Shown piece after piece: positions 12,370-24,045 of a DNA stretch of 64,000 bases. Origin of the DNA: Cliona cf. orientalis (Eukaryota; Porifera; Demospongiae; Clionaida; Clionaidae); the NCBI GenBank assembly GCA_963930775.1, contig OZ005689.1, positions 17,817,775 through 17,881,774 of the forward strand, read 5' to 3'. The position numbers and the translations under genes are program-made. Below the pieces are notes generated by a model. The model did no database searches. It worked only from the letters and a program-made list of their open reading frames with translations, and was not told the DNA's origin. How positions within the stretch are numbered: the stretch's first letter is position 1; each line of letters begins with the position of its first letter.

Positions 12370-12960
12370 TTAGGGGCAGTCATATGCTGTACACATCTGT
12401 GTCTGGGGATAGATTAAAATCTTGTTAGGTTTGCTTTGATAAGCATGCCTCCAGATTCTCATATCTGCCTCCTCTATATTTGTGGTGTATGGTGTATGTA
12501 TAGTTCTCTGGTTTGGGATGATACTCCACCTGAGATTTCCCATGTTTTGGTGGGCTCCTAGTTTAGAATTACTTTCTGAAAGTAAGCTGGTGATACTGCT
12601 GCCATAAATAGGTTGTTTACACTCCCTACATTTGACCGATAAACTCCAATTATTGGGTATTAACATAGAGGGTGGAAAGGTAATGTGTACATAACTGATG
12701 CTTGAAGTACGAGTACCGTCCCTCCTTGTACGTTCATCATAACTCTTGGGGTTAAAAGCTTGTAGGCTGGGAGAATCGAATAGAACGTGGACTTCTATTG
12801 CGCCTATCTTGAAATGGATTAAGATGAACCTATTGAACAAAAGTTCAGCATATATTATTGGCTGATTGTTGATGTCTGCCCTAGTGGTGCACAAATATGC
12901 CATCAATTATTATGGCCTCTGGGATCCACCTACTGGGTAGAGTGTTGGGGATTGGCATGG
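12370..12960 (-). pseudogene. Orphan mobile-element-associated protein fragment
   Basis: Upstream of the frame's first ATG the minus strand still reads IPEAIIIDG-like sequence, followed by ELLFNRFILIHFKIGAIEVH, VLFDSPSLQAFNPKSYDERT, RRDGTRTSS, CRECKQPIYGSSI, and near the end NIEEADMRIWRHAYQSKPNK plus ILIYPQTQ. I recall a family in sponges and cnidarians with the same order of landmarks: a VIIDGMF start, EVHVLFD, RRD, a C-x2-C pair, then EETDTRIWLH and KILIYSPDTD. The family has no function I can name; the acidic IDG and SPDTD motifs are reminiscent of PIN/FEN-like nucleases, which is speculation. The SPDTD motif is degraded here (YPQTQ), so the copy is probably dead. Confidence 0.5.
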
Positions 12961-14072
12961 CTGTACCTTTTTCTTTGTTAGTCCAGTTTGATATTGTTCC
13001 TCTGTGGATTACCTGTAACATCAAATAGTGCACATGGGTAGATGACATTAGTTACATTGTAACTTTGTCCAGTTCTGTTGCACCACGTATGTCTCTCTGC
13101 CTGACTGTTTGCTTACTCTCACTCATCTTGAGTCATTCTTGTTTTTCTTTTTTGCTTTGTTGCAAATGTTAGCAGCCGTTGAGTTCTGATTGGTGCTGAT
13201 GTACTTGGCACTTTCAGTAACCTGTGTTTACGTACTGCAAACTTTTCCGGAAATTTAGAAGGTCATGGGTCTGAGCTATATTTGCTGTGGTGCCACTGAA
13301 CACGTTTGTTAACCCAGTTTCATTGTATGTCTTGTGGTAGTAGATTGAAATTCAGTATCGTCTGTATCACAGCTCACGTTTTCATTAGTTTTATTGCTTG
13401 TGCTCAGTAGAGTGTCATTACTTGGTTACTTTCTCTGATGGCAAATACACTTGCTTTCAGAGGTGCTTATGGGCAGTTGTTTTGAATCAAAAGTGCATCT
13501 GAATGACCTTTAATTTCTGTGAGGCTAACTGAAAATGCTCCCGCTTCAAAGTAGTTTAAGGTGCTTGTAGGAAATTTTAAGATCTGCTAAATGGTGAGGG
13601 ATATTTGCTGATAGTGAATTCTGTCGTACGTTGGGGCCATGTGCTTTAAGCAGGCTACTCTATGCCTCCACTTATGGTTTCTTATGGCTAGATACTGCTG
13701 GATGTAAGCTAAGCAGTCTTCACAAAGGTGTCTTCTTGGCAGCATTCTATGATAAATGACTGGAAATTTACATGCTCATCACTTAGTATTGAATCAACTT
13801 GACTCGGTATTCCGTTGATGAAATGTTTTTTCAATACTAATATTCCAATGCAATCTGTAAGCGAGAATAACATCCATTAAGCATTAAATTTTGTTGATAC
13901 AGTGCCCCCCAACCTTGAATCATAAAATTATTGTGTTCTCTTGAAGTGTGAACACCTTTCAAGGGAATTGAAAGTTTTACCTCTGTATCTCGAACTCAGC
14001 GATTTCTTTCAGGACAGCTTAACAGTATACTTTCATTAGCAGAAGGAAGGAGAGCGAACAAGTGTACAAATC
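12961..14072. other. Non-coding; no feature seen
   Basis: No extended frame, RNA gene or paired terminal repeat was recognised in this stretch. Confidence 0.5.
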
Positions 14073-14850
14073 ATGGCAAATCCTCAAGCAGGAAAGCATT
14101 CTGAAGTACCCTGCGGGCCAATTGTGGAAGAAAAAGATGAAACTCTCCAATGTGAAGGCAAATGCAGTCTGTGGCTACATTGGGGATACGCCAGTGTTTC
14201 CCTGAGCCTTTACAAGTTTCTATCCAATAGTGATGAGCCCTTCATCTGCCTCTGTTTCTGTTGCTCCTATATTCAGCTCAGGCAAGAGCTCACCAAGCTG
14301 AGATCAGAACTCCGAGACACGCTTATACACAAGTGGATCGCACCAAACGTAGATTTCTGATCTAGTCAGCACAGTTGCCGCACAGAAGATGGAAGTTTCA
14401 GTCAGTTGAAAGAAGCTCTCTCTTCAGTATCCTCAGACCTGACATCTATTCGTTCAAGTAGAAATGCAATGTATGCTTTGAAGGCAGCTGCTTGTAGGTC
14501 GGCTAAAACGAATGACAATACACATCACCTGTACCGCGGAACTGCAACCGCAACGAATCCTGATGCAAACGGAGCCAGGCGATACCCGAGCCAAGCAAGG
14601 CCAAGCAAAATCTACGCAGAGCAGCACTACCTAAACGTCCTAAACGTCATATTCCCCCCAAAGCTGTCATACTGTGAATAGGAAGCCATGCACACCAGTC
14701 TTAGGAGCTTGGGAAGTCTGGGATACTTTACGGTCCACTACAGTATCTGCCAATTCTAATGCCATCTGCTCAGTTACTAACGTAGATTAGTCAGACTCTG
14801 CATGCAACTGCATCACTATAGCGTAATATCAGTTCCAACTTCTATGAATC
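14073..14850 (+). pseudogene. LINE ORF1-like remnant with PHD finger and coiled coil
   Basis: The first frame reads CGPIVEEKDETLQCEGKCSL, WLHWGYASVSLSLYKFLSN and PFICLCFCC, which is the pattern of a PHD zinc finger with some ligand positions altered, followed by a heptad-rich QLRQELTKLRSELRDT. A second frame from 14406 continues with SVSSDLTSIRSSRN, a coiled-coil-like stretch. Farther on, in another frame, fragments resembling ARRVWGT are visible. PHD plus coiled coil is a known ORF1 architecture of some CR1/L2-type LINEs and is common in sponge repeats as far as I recall. No reverse transcriptase follows. The sequence ends near a GGTGAGT, possibly a chance splice donor. Confidence 0.5.
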
Positions 14851-15012
14851 AGGTGAGTTAAGGCCCCCGTCCAGTGATGTTCTCTCATTAAATATGTGTA
14901 TTAGTTGGTAAATGTTTTAACATAATATCATTTAAATGTTTTCTACATGTGAACCAAAGATGGTGGTCATGTGACCTACTATTACATCACAATGAGCTCA
15001 TAAACTTTAGTC

Positions 15013-15309
15013 TCATGAATATGAAAATCCGGACATCTAAACAGCCTTATAAACTACCTCATCTGTGACCAGTACATATTTCATCTGTTTTACCAATCTA
15101 GCTTGGAAATATTTCATGTTTTTAAAGTTTTTGCACGTTTTCCTATTAGAGCACACCGAAATGTGGTGTGCTTTATTTAGAAAACCAGTCATAACTCTTT
15201 AAATACAAATATTTTCACTTTTCCAAGAAAGGTTGATAAAAATAATGTAATGGTGATAGTTGAGGTCATTTTTAAGGCAATTTAGATATCCGGATTTGCA
15301 TATTCATGA
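15013..15309. mobile_element. Small inverted-repeat element (TCATGAATATG ends)
   Basis: The left end TCATGAATATGAAAATCCGG and the reverse complement of the right end TTCATGAATATGCAAATCCGG match over about 28 positions with two or three differences, including the shared ATCTAAA that follows. Length is 297 bp and there is no coding capacity, typical of a MITE. Confidence 0.75.
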
Positions 15310-16243
15310 ACCCAGCAACAAATTTTTATTAAGAATACGTATGATCTTAACATCTGACTTAAGATCAGTAAGCAAGATAATAAGATCTTAAGAAGCACCA
15401 GTAAGAACTACCTCAATTCATGTAAGATTTTCAACTGATCTTACTTATCTCATTCTTAACAATGAAGAGATAAGATTATTCATGTACGTCATAACAGATC
15501 TTCATAATATGATCCTATGTAAATCTTCATACAATCTTATGAAACAATGTTTTAGGTATTATCTGTAGACAATGGTTTCACACTGCTACATGTACATGAA
15601 TGTGAACAAGATGGTGCACATATAAAATGGTGTTTGTGTATTCATGTATACAGGGGATCCAACCTCTGGGTATAGACTAGTGGAGACCAAGCATCTTGAT
15701 TTATAATGGAGTGTGTAAATTAACAGAAAGTTATGCATGAAGTTCAGTGAGTTTGGCGTATGATCAACATTTGCATATCCTTATGAATAAGTGATAATTA
15801 CAACCACAAGACATGTTGTGAAAGAAATGTAAGGAAACTGCTCATGAAATGAGTAAAGTGATCAAATTGGAATGGTTGGGCGATGCTAAAATGTTTGATA
15901 TACAGAGTTAATGATGTTCGTATGTATTTGGTAATTTGACAATGTAGTCATATGACTCCCTTGATAGGAATATGTACACACTTAGAAATAGTTGAATTGG
16001 TGGGTACTGCAACTGTTCTCTGTGTTACAGAAATCTTTTGAACGTTAAATAAGTAGGAATTAATATCTTTGGACAGATTTAACTCTGAGATTGTTGAATC
16101 ACGAATGGATTTGAAAATGTCGCTGCTTGACCGGAAGACGGCAATGATGGCTATTGAGAGTCCATCGCAAAAGCAAAAGCAGCGAATGGATCCAAAGGAA
16201 GCTTGGCCGTTGGATTCAATAAATTTACATACCGAACTGTTCA
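15310..16243. other. Non-coding, with an AAGATCTTA-rich patch
   Basis: Between 15340 and 15550 the words GATCTTA, TAAGATC and TCTTAAGA recur on both strands, giving many short self-complementary pairings. The rest, up to the transposase gene, shows only short frames. Confidence 0.4.
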
Positions 16244-18564
16244 TTAGTCGATCGCTGTTCCGTGAGTGGTAAACCACTGAACCAAGTTTGTAGTATAACT
16301 AGTAACACTATAGTTACTGTAGTTATTGGTCCTCAATACTTGAATGTAATCACTGCTTAGTGTTTTGTGGGTGATTCTTCCTCTTGCACCATCACCTTTG
16401 TCCTCTGAAGAACAAGAAGTTAATTGTTTCATGCGAAGGTTGCACACCAGCTGAGGGAGGACATTTCTGGTACCATGGTAATGCTTTTTGAGGTATCCAT
16501 TCATGTTTTCGAAGCCAAAGCATGAATACGTCCAAAGGGGACCACAGCGTTCGACAGACTCACAAACGTGAATCATGCTATGCATGTTGTAAGTGCAAAC
16601 TTATTGTGGATAGAGCTGTGGAAGTGTTATAGAAAGCAAGAAGCATCTGTTCAGCGTTTTGAAGATCAGCTGATGATATACTTTTGTTCAATAGAATGTG
16701 CATTGAACAAACAAGGAGGCAGAGATGATGCACATAATCAGCTGGTAGAAATTCTACTAGTATCGGAACGGCATAAAACAGCAGCCATGCTCTCAGCTCT
16801 ATACTTAATGCTCATGCTGATTGGTCGTGGTGACCTTTGGAACTCATGAGGAGGTTTCAACATTTTGTCAATTGTGTTTACCTCCCTGCCAAGATAAAAG
16901 CGCATGGTGTGGTACTTGGTGTCAAACCATAATTTGCAGAGCATGGTTTTGGCAACACCTTCCAGCACTGCATGCATGTAATCGATGGGCACACTTTTAG
17001 TGCTGTTAGTGTATGGAGAAAGCACAGATTTACCTTTGATTCCAAACTTAGGTTTGACTGCCCTTGCAGCATCGACAGCCCAATCAAGGATGTTGGATTC
17101 GCACCGGGGCACATGATTTTCGTCAGGCATGTAAAGGTGTCGGTTGGAGATATGTATACCTTTATCAATGCAGTAGGCACATCCATAGTACCCATTAAAC
17201 TACACATAATTAAGTGCAGCTGCCTTACCTGGAAGGTCAAACACACTTGCCAGAAGAATGGCCTTTAGAGTTCGTGGGCCATGTGGTGTCACAATGGACG
17301 TACCTTTGGAGTAAAGATTGTGAATTCTCTCCAACACTGGTTTCAAAATCATGGAAAAGTCTGGAGGCTTAACAGGACCCAGCCAGACAGAAGCGAGGAG
17401 GTATTTCACATTCATTCTGATGTCTGGAGGAAGGCTCGTAATGCACAGCTGTACTGGCCACATCGATTGCCCTATTAAAACATGGTGTGAAGTAACCGTG
17501 TGCTCCAGGACAGACAGAACTTTCCTGGTCGAGAAAGCTTTTTGTACTTCTTTGTATCGTGTATGTCCTGTAAACAGCCAGCATGTCACCCTAGTGAAGG
17601 GATACTGAACAACATCCCAATTTTCTGCAGATAAATTGGGGTAGATTGGTTTACATATGTACTTTGTACAACACACCATTTAACTAACCTGCAAATATTT
17701 CTTTAAGACGATTTTCAAAAGGGAGAAAACAACGTAGCCCAGTTGAGAAAAATTCTTGCATGTTGTGAATACACACAGTTGTCTGCCGCAGACAAACATT
17801 TTTTGAGCTGATACAAACTCCTAGGGCAAGAATTAGGTGTGGGACAGTGAAGACTGATGAGGTCCAATAGCTCTTGGGTAGCTTTGTCGGTAAGATGATT
17901 TGAAGCAGCAAACCGATAAATTGAAAAACAACTGGTTTATTTGCTGATAGGTGCACCATTGTACAAAAGATCTGATAATGTTCCTTTGCCTGTACATAAT
18001 ATATGTCATTGATAAAGACAATAAACAGATGAAAGACATACCAAGATATTATAATAATTTCAACTAACCAAGAGAGAAAGAGGTCGCCAATGAAGGATGG
18101 AGAGAGTCGTGGTCATCTCCAAGCGAACCCAGGCTACCTGACGAGGAGTTGTGGGGGTCATGGTCGTCGTCACCACCTCTGAGGGAACCCAGGCTCCCTG
18201 ACGAGGAGTTGTGGGGGTCGTGGTCGTCATCACCGCCTCCAAGAGAACCCAGGCTTTCTGACGACGAGTTGCGAGGATCGTGATCGTCGTCACCGCCTCC
18301 GAGGCGTACTGTGCCATCAATAGTATTTGAAGACTCGAGGTGATTATCATCATGTTTTTTGCGGCTGTACCATGTCGTCTGTCTTGGTACTGCATACGCC
18401 GGGTCGAGCAAGTAACGTCTTCGCCTCTTAGAATTTGGTTTGGTGTCAGTCGTTTCTGTAGAGCACGAAGTTGATTCCTCTGCTGCCCAAGGAGATTTAG
18501 CGAGCCTCTTCAACGTAGACTTAGGTATCGGCTTCTGGGGATCACAAAGGTAGGCCCTTTTCAT
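16244..18564 (-). pseudogene. CACTA (EnSpm) type transposase gene, Tnp2-like
   Basis: I prefer the ATG at 18562-18564, reading MKRAYLCDPQKPIPKSTLKR. The N-terminal exon ends near 18064 in three to four copies of a 20-residue acidic repeat (GGGDDDHDPHNSSSGSLGSL), beside a GGTTAG donor-like site. A second coding block at about 17684-18000 follows a CTGTACAG or CTATCAG acceptor-like site. Then 17200-17679 reads KPPDFSMILKPVLERIHNLY and LASVFDLPGKAAALN; 16738-17130 reads SVPIDYMHAVLEGVAKTML, FDTKYHTMRFYLGREVNTID and PPHEFQRSPRPIS; 16244-16585 reads HSMIHVCESVERCGPLWTYS and CFGFENMNGYLKKHYHGT. These are the DYMHAVLEGV and CGP-W-YS-F-FE-MNG signatures of animal CACTA Tnp2/DUF4218 transposases (DDE enzymes that cut at CACTA ends). 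The blocks lie in different frames, with at least two or three lesions, so the gene is inactive. Confidence 0.8.
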
Positions 18565-18799
18565 CGTGCATCGAATATCTTTGACACGTTCGGGAACGAA
18601 CGAACTTAGCAACAATAAACCATGCCCTCTACTAAATCGATCGTGCATGCAATGCGCAAGCGCTTACGCACGAGCGGCCGGCGCCAGCCGATACATGCGC
18701 ACGCACGTGTGCTGGCCGGCCAGGCGCCACGTGCATGGCCAGCCGCCTGGTCACATTACACCGCTACGAAGTTTCACCACCTCGTTCAGGTATGTTCAT

Positions 18800-19335
18800 A
18801 TGCAAAAATTGGCAATTTTTAGTTCAATGATTTTTGCCAATACTGGCAATCTATATCTCTATAGAAAGAAGACTGCACTTGTCCAAAGTTGCCAATTTTG
18901 GCAATGTTTGACACCCGTCTCTCTATAGAGAAGACTACACTTCTCCAAAGTTGCCAATTCTGGCAATCTTTGACATCTATCTCTGTATAGAGAAGACTGC
19001 ACTTATCCAAAGTTGCCAATTCTGGCAATCTTTGACATCTATCTCTGTATAGAGAAGACTGCACTTGTCTAAAGTTTCCAATTCTGGCAATCTTTGACAT
19101 CTATAGCTCTGTACAGAGAAGACTGCACTTGTCTAAAGTTGCCAATTCTGGCAGTCTGACTTGTCCAAAGTTACCATGCCAATTCTGGCAATCTTTGACA
19201 TTTCTTTCTCTCTACTGAGAGAAGACTGCACTTGTCAAGTTGCCAATTCTCGCAATCTGACTTGTGCAAACTTGCCAATTGTGGTAATCTTTTAATATCA
19301 GTTGTCCAGAACTTGCAATTTTTGGGTTTGGGTTT
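18800..19335 (+). repeat. About 62-bp tandem repeat upstream of the CACTA transposase gene
   Basis: Six to eight degenerate copies share TTGCCAATTCTGGCAATCTT, TGACATCTATCTCTG, TATAGAGAAGACTGCACTTG and TCCAAAG. Each contains the dyad TTGCCA...TGGCAA. The block starts about 240 bp beyond the start codon of the CACTA transposase gene, on its 5' side. Known CACTA elements carry subterminal repeats that bind transposase, so I read it as a subterminal repeat region; the outer CACTA terminus was not located. Confidence 0.65.
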
Positions 19336-19434
19336 GGGGTCGGGTTCAATGCTTTTTGCCAACGATGGCAAAAAAAGCATTAAACAAAAGCTAGGTTGTC
19401 AATTTTGGATATCATTTGTATAGAACCTATATAA

Positions 19435-19904
19435 TACTGTATCCTTGCGAAAGAGGGCTCCCATGGGTGGTGCACCTTACAATGGGCCAAAATTGGGGGA
19501 TGGGCCGATATTCGAGGTATCAGTATCGCATTTATACTCGAAAGAGCGCCCAGGTAAGTTACCCATGCTAGCTTCATAATTTGAATAGTAGCAGTGGCTA
19601 CTTTTGATTTCAGCCTTGTTCAAGCACGGTTACCAATCCAGAGCAAGGGCGGCCGTGATACTTCACTGTGTGTTGTTGAGTGCAGCTGTATTCAGTGGGT
19701 GTGGCTACGATCGCTAGCCGTGTATGATCGTTTAGGTGTGCTAAAACATGGCATAAAGTTAGCTAGGCTTAGTTTTAGCACGTTACTTATCGATCTTACA
19801 TAGATTATTCGAAGTACAGTACTAGTCCAGCCATTTCATGCATTTGAGCTGAGCTTTCAAGGGCAGCTACGCATGGGCACGTATTCAAGTAAACACTAGA
19901 CCTA
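19435..19904 (+). mobile_element. Family M element, copy 2, 3'-truncated
   Basis: Left end ATACTGTATCCTTGCGAAAG followed by AGGGCTCCCATGGG and TGGGCCAAAATTGGGGG. The body matches the copies at 56288 and 56787 (AATCCAGAGCAAGGGCGG, CGATCGCTAGCCGTG, GGGCAGCTACGCATGGG). It breaks off after GTAAACACTAGACC without the GCGAGGG right terminus. Confidence 0.8.
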
Positions 19905-20520
19905 AGTATCGTGTGTGTTTGATGTACCTTTTCTGCCGTGTGCTGAATGCATTTTAGGAGATCCTTACTCAATGGCTCGTGGATATTTATAATATATGTA
20001 CGTGAAATAATTATTCGTATGCAGACATACATGTATATACATGTACATCTTGCATAATTTTACATGATTACCGGTACTGTGCACCAAATAGAAATGGTTT
20101 TTGTATCATGTATACTAAGTCAAGCAGTATAAGGCCATGTACATGTACACTTACGATTATTGTAATAAATATAATTCGTACATATATGCAGGGCAAGCAG
20201 TCTAAAAACTGCTCCAGTTCAAGGACATTCAGAAGGAGGATTTTGCTGATCTGGATTAGGTTAGTGCTATTTTTATGCTCATGCTATTGCAGAACCTTAC
20301 ATGTACGTATGTATTTATGCATGCACGTGTATAATTATCACCTAATCACTGAACACCAGGTACATGTGTAACCATATAGAAATTCCCCCTTGTGGATTCT
20401 CTCTCTGGACAATGTCTGTCAATGCATGCAAGGACAGGTATCTAAACGTTTATAATTTTTATGAATTTTTGTAGGAACACAGGGAGGGACTTCGCTGTTC
20501 TCATACTAATCTATTGCAGG
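19905..20520. other. Non-coding, rich in ACATGTA and ATGCATG words
   Basis: Between about 20020 and 20365 the palindromic words TACATGTA, ACATGT and ATGCATGC recur. No gene or paired termini were recognised. Confidence 0.4.
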
Positions 20521-21480
20521 CTAATCTTCTGGTGGGAACTCAGCCTCAGGCTCATCATTCTCCATGTCTGCCTCGAAAGTGGACTTGTAGTCCAGGGGCG
20601 GATCTAGGGGGGGGTTCAGGGGGTTGCAACCCCCCCAAACGATTTTGAGCAGCCCCTCCCACTTATATACAAGGCCTACTATAGCTTGGCATAGTAGCTG
20701 CCACTGTATGGCTAGCAGCAGACAAGCTGTGTAGTACATAATTGGCCTCAAACCAACAGGGTTGTTCACGGTGGTTAATGGTACATCCTGAACATGGCTT
20801 CAGCTATGAATAATCTACTATAAACCACAAGAGTCAGCTGTGGTGTGTGGTAAAGCTCTATACCTACAGTGTTGTAGTAACTCAGTGCTAGTGGATCACA
20901 GTCACTCCTTGGGGCGCGATTGAGCGGGCATAGGTGATTAAAAGTGGGCGTGGCTCATTAAAAGTGGGCGTGGTCGCAAAAATTTCGCGCGCTTTGCGCG
21001 CATTTATATTTACAACCCCACCATACTGAAATTCCTAGATCCGCCCCTGTAGTCTCGATTATTCCCATCATGGCTGGGGTACCTGGACCCGATCTCCTGG
21101 CGAGTGTAGAGAAAGGTAAGGATTTATGTAGTGTGGATACTGTAGTGTACGTGTACTTACAGTAACAACACATTTGGGCATAATTTCCCTTTTATCATGA
21201 ATGACGGTCCTTCCATCCTTCCTTCGCAGGTACTCCTCATCATTCCACAGCCCAACGTCACTCAATACCTTCTAGAAGAGGTGGTAGAGCCTGAACCTCT
21301 TCTCATCGTTGGCCGGATGAGGACTAGCTGACCCACGGAGGAAGTCGGGAGGTAGCTGGATGACACAAGGAGCACAGAAACAGTGGTGGCAGTGATCCGG
21401 TCCTCGAAGCACTGGGTACCGAGGATTCTCCCGATATCCACGGGGGTGACGAGGGAAATAACCTACATGCAGTTGCAAAT
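20521..21480 (-). pseudogene. Two-exon orphan gene remnant, last exon split by a transposon
   Basis: Exon A (to 21161) reads PDHCHHCFCAPCVIQLPPDF, LRGSASPHPANDEKRFRLYH, LFQKVLSDVGLWNDEEYLRR and DKREIMPKCVVT, and ends at a GTAAGT donor (21155-21160). A 64-nt intron ends in a pyrimidine tract and CGCCAG. Exon B begins at 21096 in the same phase with EIGSRYPSHDGNNRDYKSTF and runs to a TAG at 20521, ending EPEAEFPPED. Exon B is interrupted at 20593-21049 by an element; removing the element and one 5-bp duplication restores the frame exactly. The REIMPKCVVT..R.RYPS.DG pattern and the CHHCFCAPC cluster resemble small zinc-binding orphan proteins of early animals and, loosely, the P2X7 C-terminal domain; that link is weak. 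An upstream coding exon containing ATG-AAGCCTGC near 21500 is possible. Confidence 0.6.
20593..21049. mobile_element. 5-bp-TSD element with CAGGGGCGGATCTAGG ends (family G member 1)
   Basis: Termini CAGGGGCGGATCTAGG and CCTAGATCCGCCCCTG are perfect inverted repeats of 16 bp, flanked by the direct repeat TAGTC at 20588-20592 and 21050-21054. G-rich and C-rich runs lie just inside the ends. Internal DNA includes two GTGGGCGTGG words and the self-complementary GCGCGCTTTGCGCGC. There is no coding capacity. It lies inside a coding exon of the gene at 20521-21480. Confidence 0.9.
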
Positions 21481-21889
21481 TTCAGCATCAGTAGCAGGCT
21501 TCATGGTGAACCTTTAGTAACTTATCCCCTACTTGAGGCATCCACTGTGTCAGGACTATCAGAGGCTGGAGAGATGCTGTGACTCCACCTCAAAGCAACA
21601 GAGGAGTTCGGAGGCTGATTTGCCATAAAAAAGTCTGTGACCATCGCTACAAAGGCTGGAGGAACCTGGACTCCTTGACTCTCTTCTCTCACCTATCAAG
21701 TGTGGAAGACTTTACATGTAGTTTTTATGGTTTTATATTGAGTTACTATTCAATCTTACAGTTATTTCAGTCTGTTCTGTGCCAGAAGCCATTGGCAGTA
21801 AACACGCTAACAGTGGTTCCCAAAAAAAGGTTTCAGTAGTAACCAAGACAAGTTGCCATGTGTTCAAGAGCTCTAACAGAACTTACTGC

Positions 21890-22830
21890 GCGTGTGCATA
21901 GCTATGTAAATTCCGTGACTGAATCTGATTCGGCCATTCACCACTAAGCAAAGAGCAGTGATAATCATATGCTGCTGGTGTTCTCAACTGAAACTGTTCT
22001 TCATTGAACTGTGTAAGGATTAATGATAAATTTACATATAAACACAAGACACAATCTTCATGCAGCTTAATGATTTGCTATATCAAGCATTCAATTAATT
22101 TACAAAAGAAAATCCACAATGTAGGTTAATTACCTCTTAGTCTTTTCTCCCTCCCTGATGGCTATGACCGTGCACAATACGACTCTCATGGCCTTTGTAT
22201 GCATGCACACATATGCATGTACATGCCTATAGCCTCATAAATACCAAGGCCTTTCCAATATATTGTGTGTAATGTTTAAGATGTGAAGGCCTCCATGGGT
22301 ACAATGCTACTTGTACGCATGCAGATATAAGCAAAAAATGTTACCTTAGATCGGATATCCTCTCCAGTGGCCATACATTGTCAGCATTTGTGTAAAGCTC
22401 TACCAACTCCAGATTTATAGCCACCTAAATCATGTGCTGCTAGAGTATCCACTAGCATGACAAGCAGAGTACCATAAAACCTCTTTTCAAGTCCATCAAC
22501 TTTCAACACTAAGCCATCCTAAGTATAATTATTATGACATCACAGTGAATACAATAAAATCAATGTTGTAATTACCTTGGCTAAGATGTTTACATCCTTG
22601 ACAAATGGCTCGAGGATGGTCTCAAAACCATACTTGCCCAAGAGTGGGCAGGATACACATGCTATAAGTTGAATTGCTTTGTGTGATGACCACAATTCAG
22701 GCCTCAGAGTGCCCAAAGAATAGTGAACATACCTGAATACAGACAAGTGTTTCCTGTGACATACAGGATTGCATGTAGTAGAATAAATAAACTTACAAAG
22801 ATTACTATTGTGGCCAGCGACCTTTACCAA
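21890..22830 (-). pseudogene. Spliced remnant of an orphan transposon-type protein (N-terminal half)
   Basis: Three coding blocks lie on the minus strand. The first (22830 to about 22551) reads RYVHYSLGTLRPELWSSHKA, IQLIACVSCPLLGKYGFETI and LEPFVKDVNILAKV. The second (about 22500 to 22345) reads VDGLEKRFYGTLLVMLVDTL, AAHDLGGYKSGVGRALHKC. The third (about 22015 to 21900) reads FNEEQFQLRTPAAYDYHCSL. In proteins I recall from cnidarians, fish and sponges these come in this order (an LEPFV.D block, an ADT.A.H..GG.K block with CxxC, then F..E.F.LR) and are followed by a (L)PQDVMHDLFEGV block, which here is found separately at 33.3-34.1 kb. Function is unassigned; a transposase-like origin is likely. 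The second block has one in-frame stop in the CxxC region. Confidence 0.55.
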
Positions 22831-22949
22831 CTTTTGGACAAAATCGCAGTTTAGGCTGCCTGCTTGGTTCTACTCTACTATGCATCCAGTTCAATTATAT
22901 GGTGGTTTTTGGACAATTCTGTTTCTGCTTAGTGTGTGGTCTGCTTGTT

Positions 22950-23310
22950 ACACACTAGTCTAAGTAGAAAAAAAAAGATTTTAATTACTAGGACTGTGTG
23001 GAACAGTTGGGACCGTAATTTTTATATGGGCATGCAGAATGGACCAAATCATGAACTTTGATGAAAAGACGTTTTTGATTCACACCTTAGAATTAAAGTT
23101 ACGGCTCTTTGAAGTTTGTATAGGAAGCCATTCACTTGCAATGTGTGTCCATAGAAACTATTACGGGTAAGAAAAAATTTTGTGGGCGCACAGGGTATGT
23201 TGACCCTTTACCAAACATCGTGCATATTGCTTTTTTGGTGCTGGCTTGCATTGTATGCATCCAGCTTGACAGTGTGGTGATATTGGACCATTTTTTCTGC
23301 TTAATGTGTG
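22950..23310. mobile_element. MITE with ACACTAAGYAGAAAA ends, copy 1, plus a truncated neighbour
   Basis: Left end ACACACTAGTCTAAGTAGAAA and right end TTTTTTCTGCTTAATGTGTGG are inverted repeats. The body shares TTAAAGTTACGGCTCTTT and CAGAATGGACCAAA with the reverse strand of the copy at 54223-54603. The DNA just to the left (about 22860-22940) ends in TTTCTGCTTAGTGTGTGGTC and is the right end of another, truncated copy, so two copies lie side by side. Confidence 0.75.
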
Positions 23311-24045
23311 GTCCCCTTTGAAAATAAAAAGCTAATTAAGCATGTCAGACACTGTACATTGTGTGTGTTAATGCAGTTTTATTGCTTCCGATTGGGCGTG
23401 GCTTCACAAACCAATGCTTGGATATTGGGGCGCAGGACCGGGCCGCAGCGGTGGTGGGCGTGTCCTCGATGCGGTGTGACCTTTGACCTCCGCCTGGTGG
23501 CTTTGGGGGCATGACAGGAGGTCAATGGTGAGGCCATGTCTGTTAATGAGGCACTGTACGCCAGTGTGATTGACAGGACCGTACGATGGTTTGAAGCGGA
23601 TGTGGTTGCAATGATGTGTTGTTACCCCCCCCCGCCCACACAGAAACTGAGGTGAGCTCTTGTGTGGGTGGTGTGGCAGAACGGCCTTGAAGTGTTTGAC
23701 CTTGAGGAAGCTGTGTTTTAATTGGGATTGTGGGCTTCCGGTGGCGAATTGGCACTTGAATGGTGGTCCTTGAGGCACAGGGTGGCGCTGTTTTGGGCAT
23801 GGCCTGGTCCCTCCCTTCCGGCTCGGCTTCCGGTCCATTGAGAATATTAAATGAACACTTCCAGCTCTAGCAGCCACACCCCTGAGACGTGGGTGATTAA
23901 AAGTGCGTGGTCACACAACATGCACCACACTTATGACTTTGATGTGGTTTAGGGGGCGTATCCCTACATTACGCCCACACAATCAAGGTCGTGCCTTAAA
24001 CTAAATAGGCCTGTATCTCAGATTGATATCCAGCGCAAGAATTGA
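23311..24045. other. GC-richer stretch without a supported gene
   Basis: A 157-codon minus-strand frame (23404-23877) is open but its proline- and histidine-rich product resembles nothing I recognise, and the GC-rich composition alone can keep it open. Treated as non-coding. Confidence 0.4.

Noticed and set aside
16069-16272. 67-residue plus-strand ORF (MDRFNSEIVESRMDLKMS)
   Set aside because: Composition is protein-like but it is short, overlaps an equally open minus frame and has no recognised relatives.
23404-23877. 157-residue Pro/His-rich minus-strand ORF
   Set aside because: Open because of local GC-rich composition; no family resemblance or repeated conservation seen.
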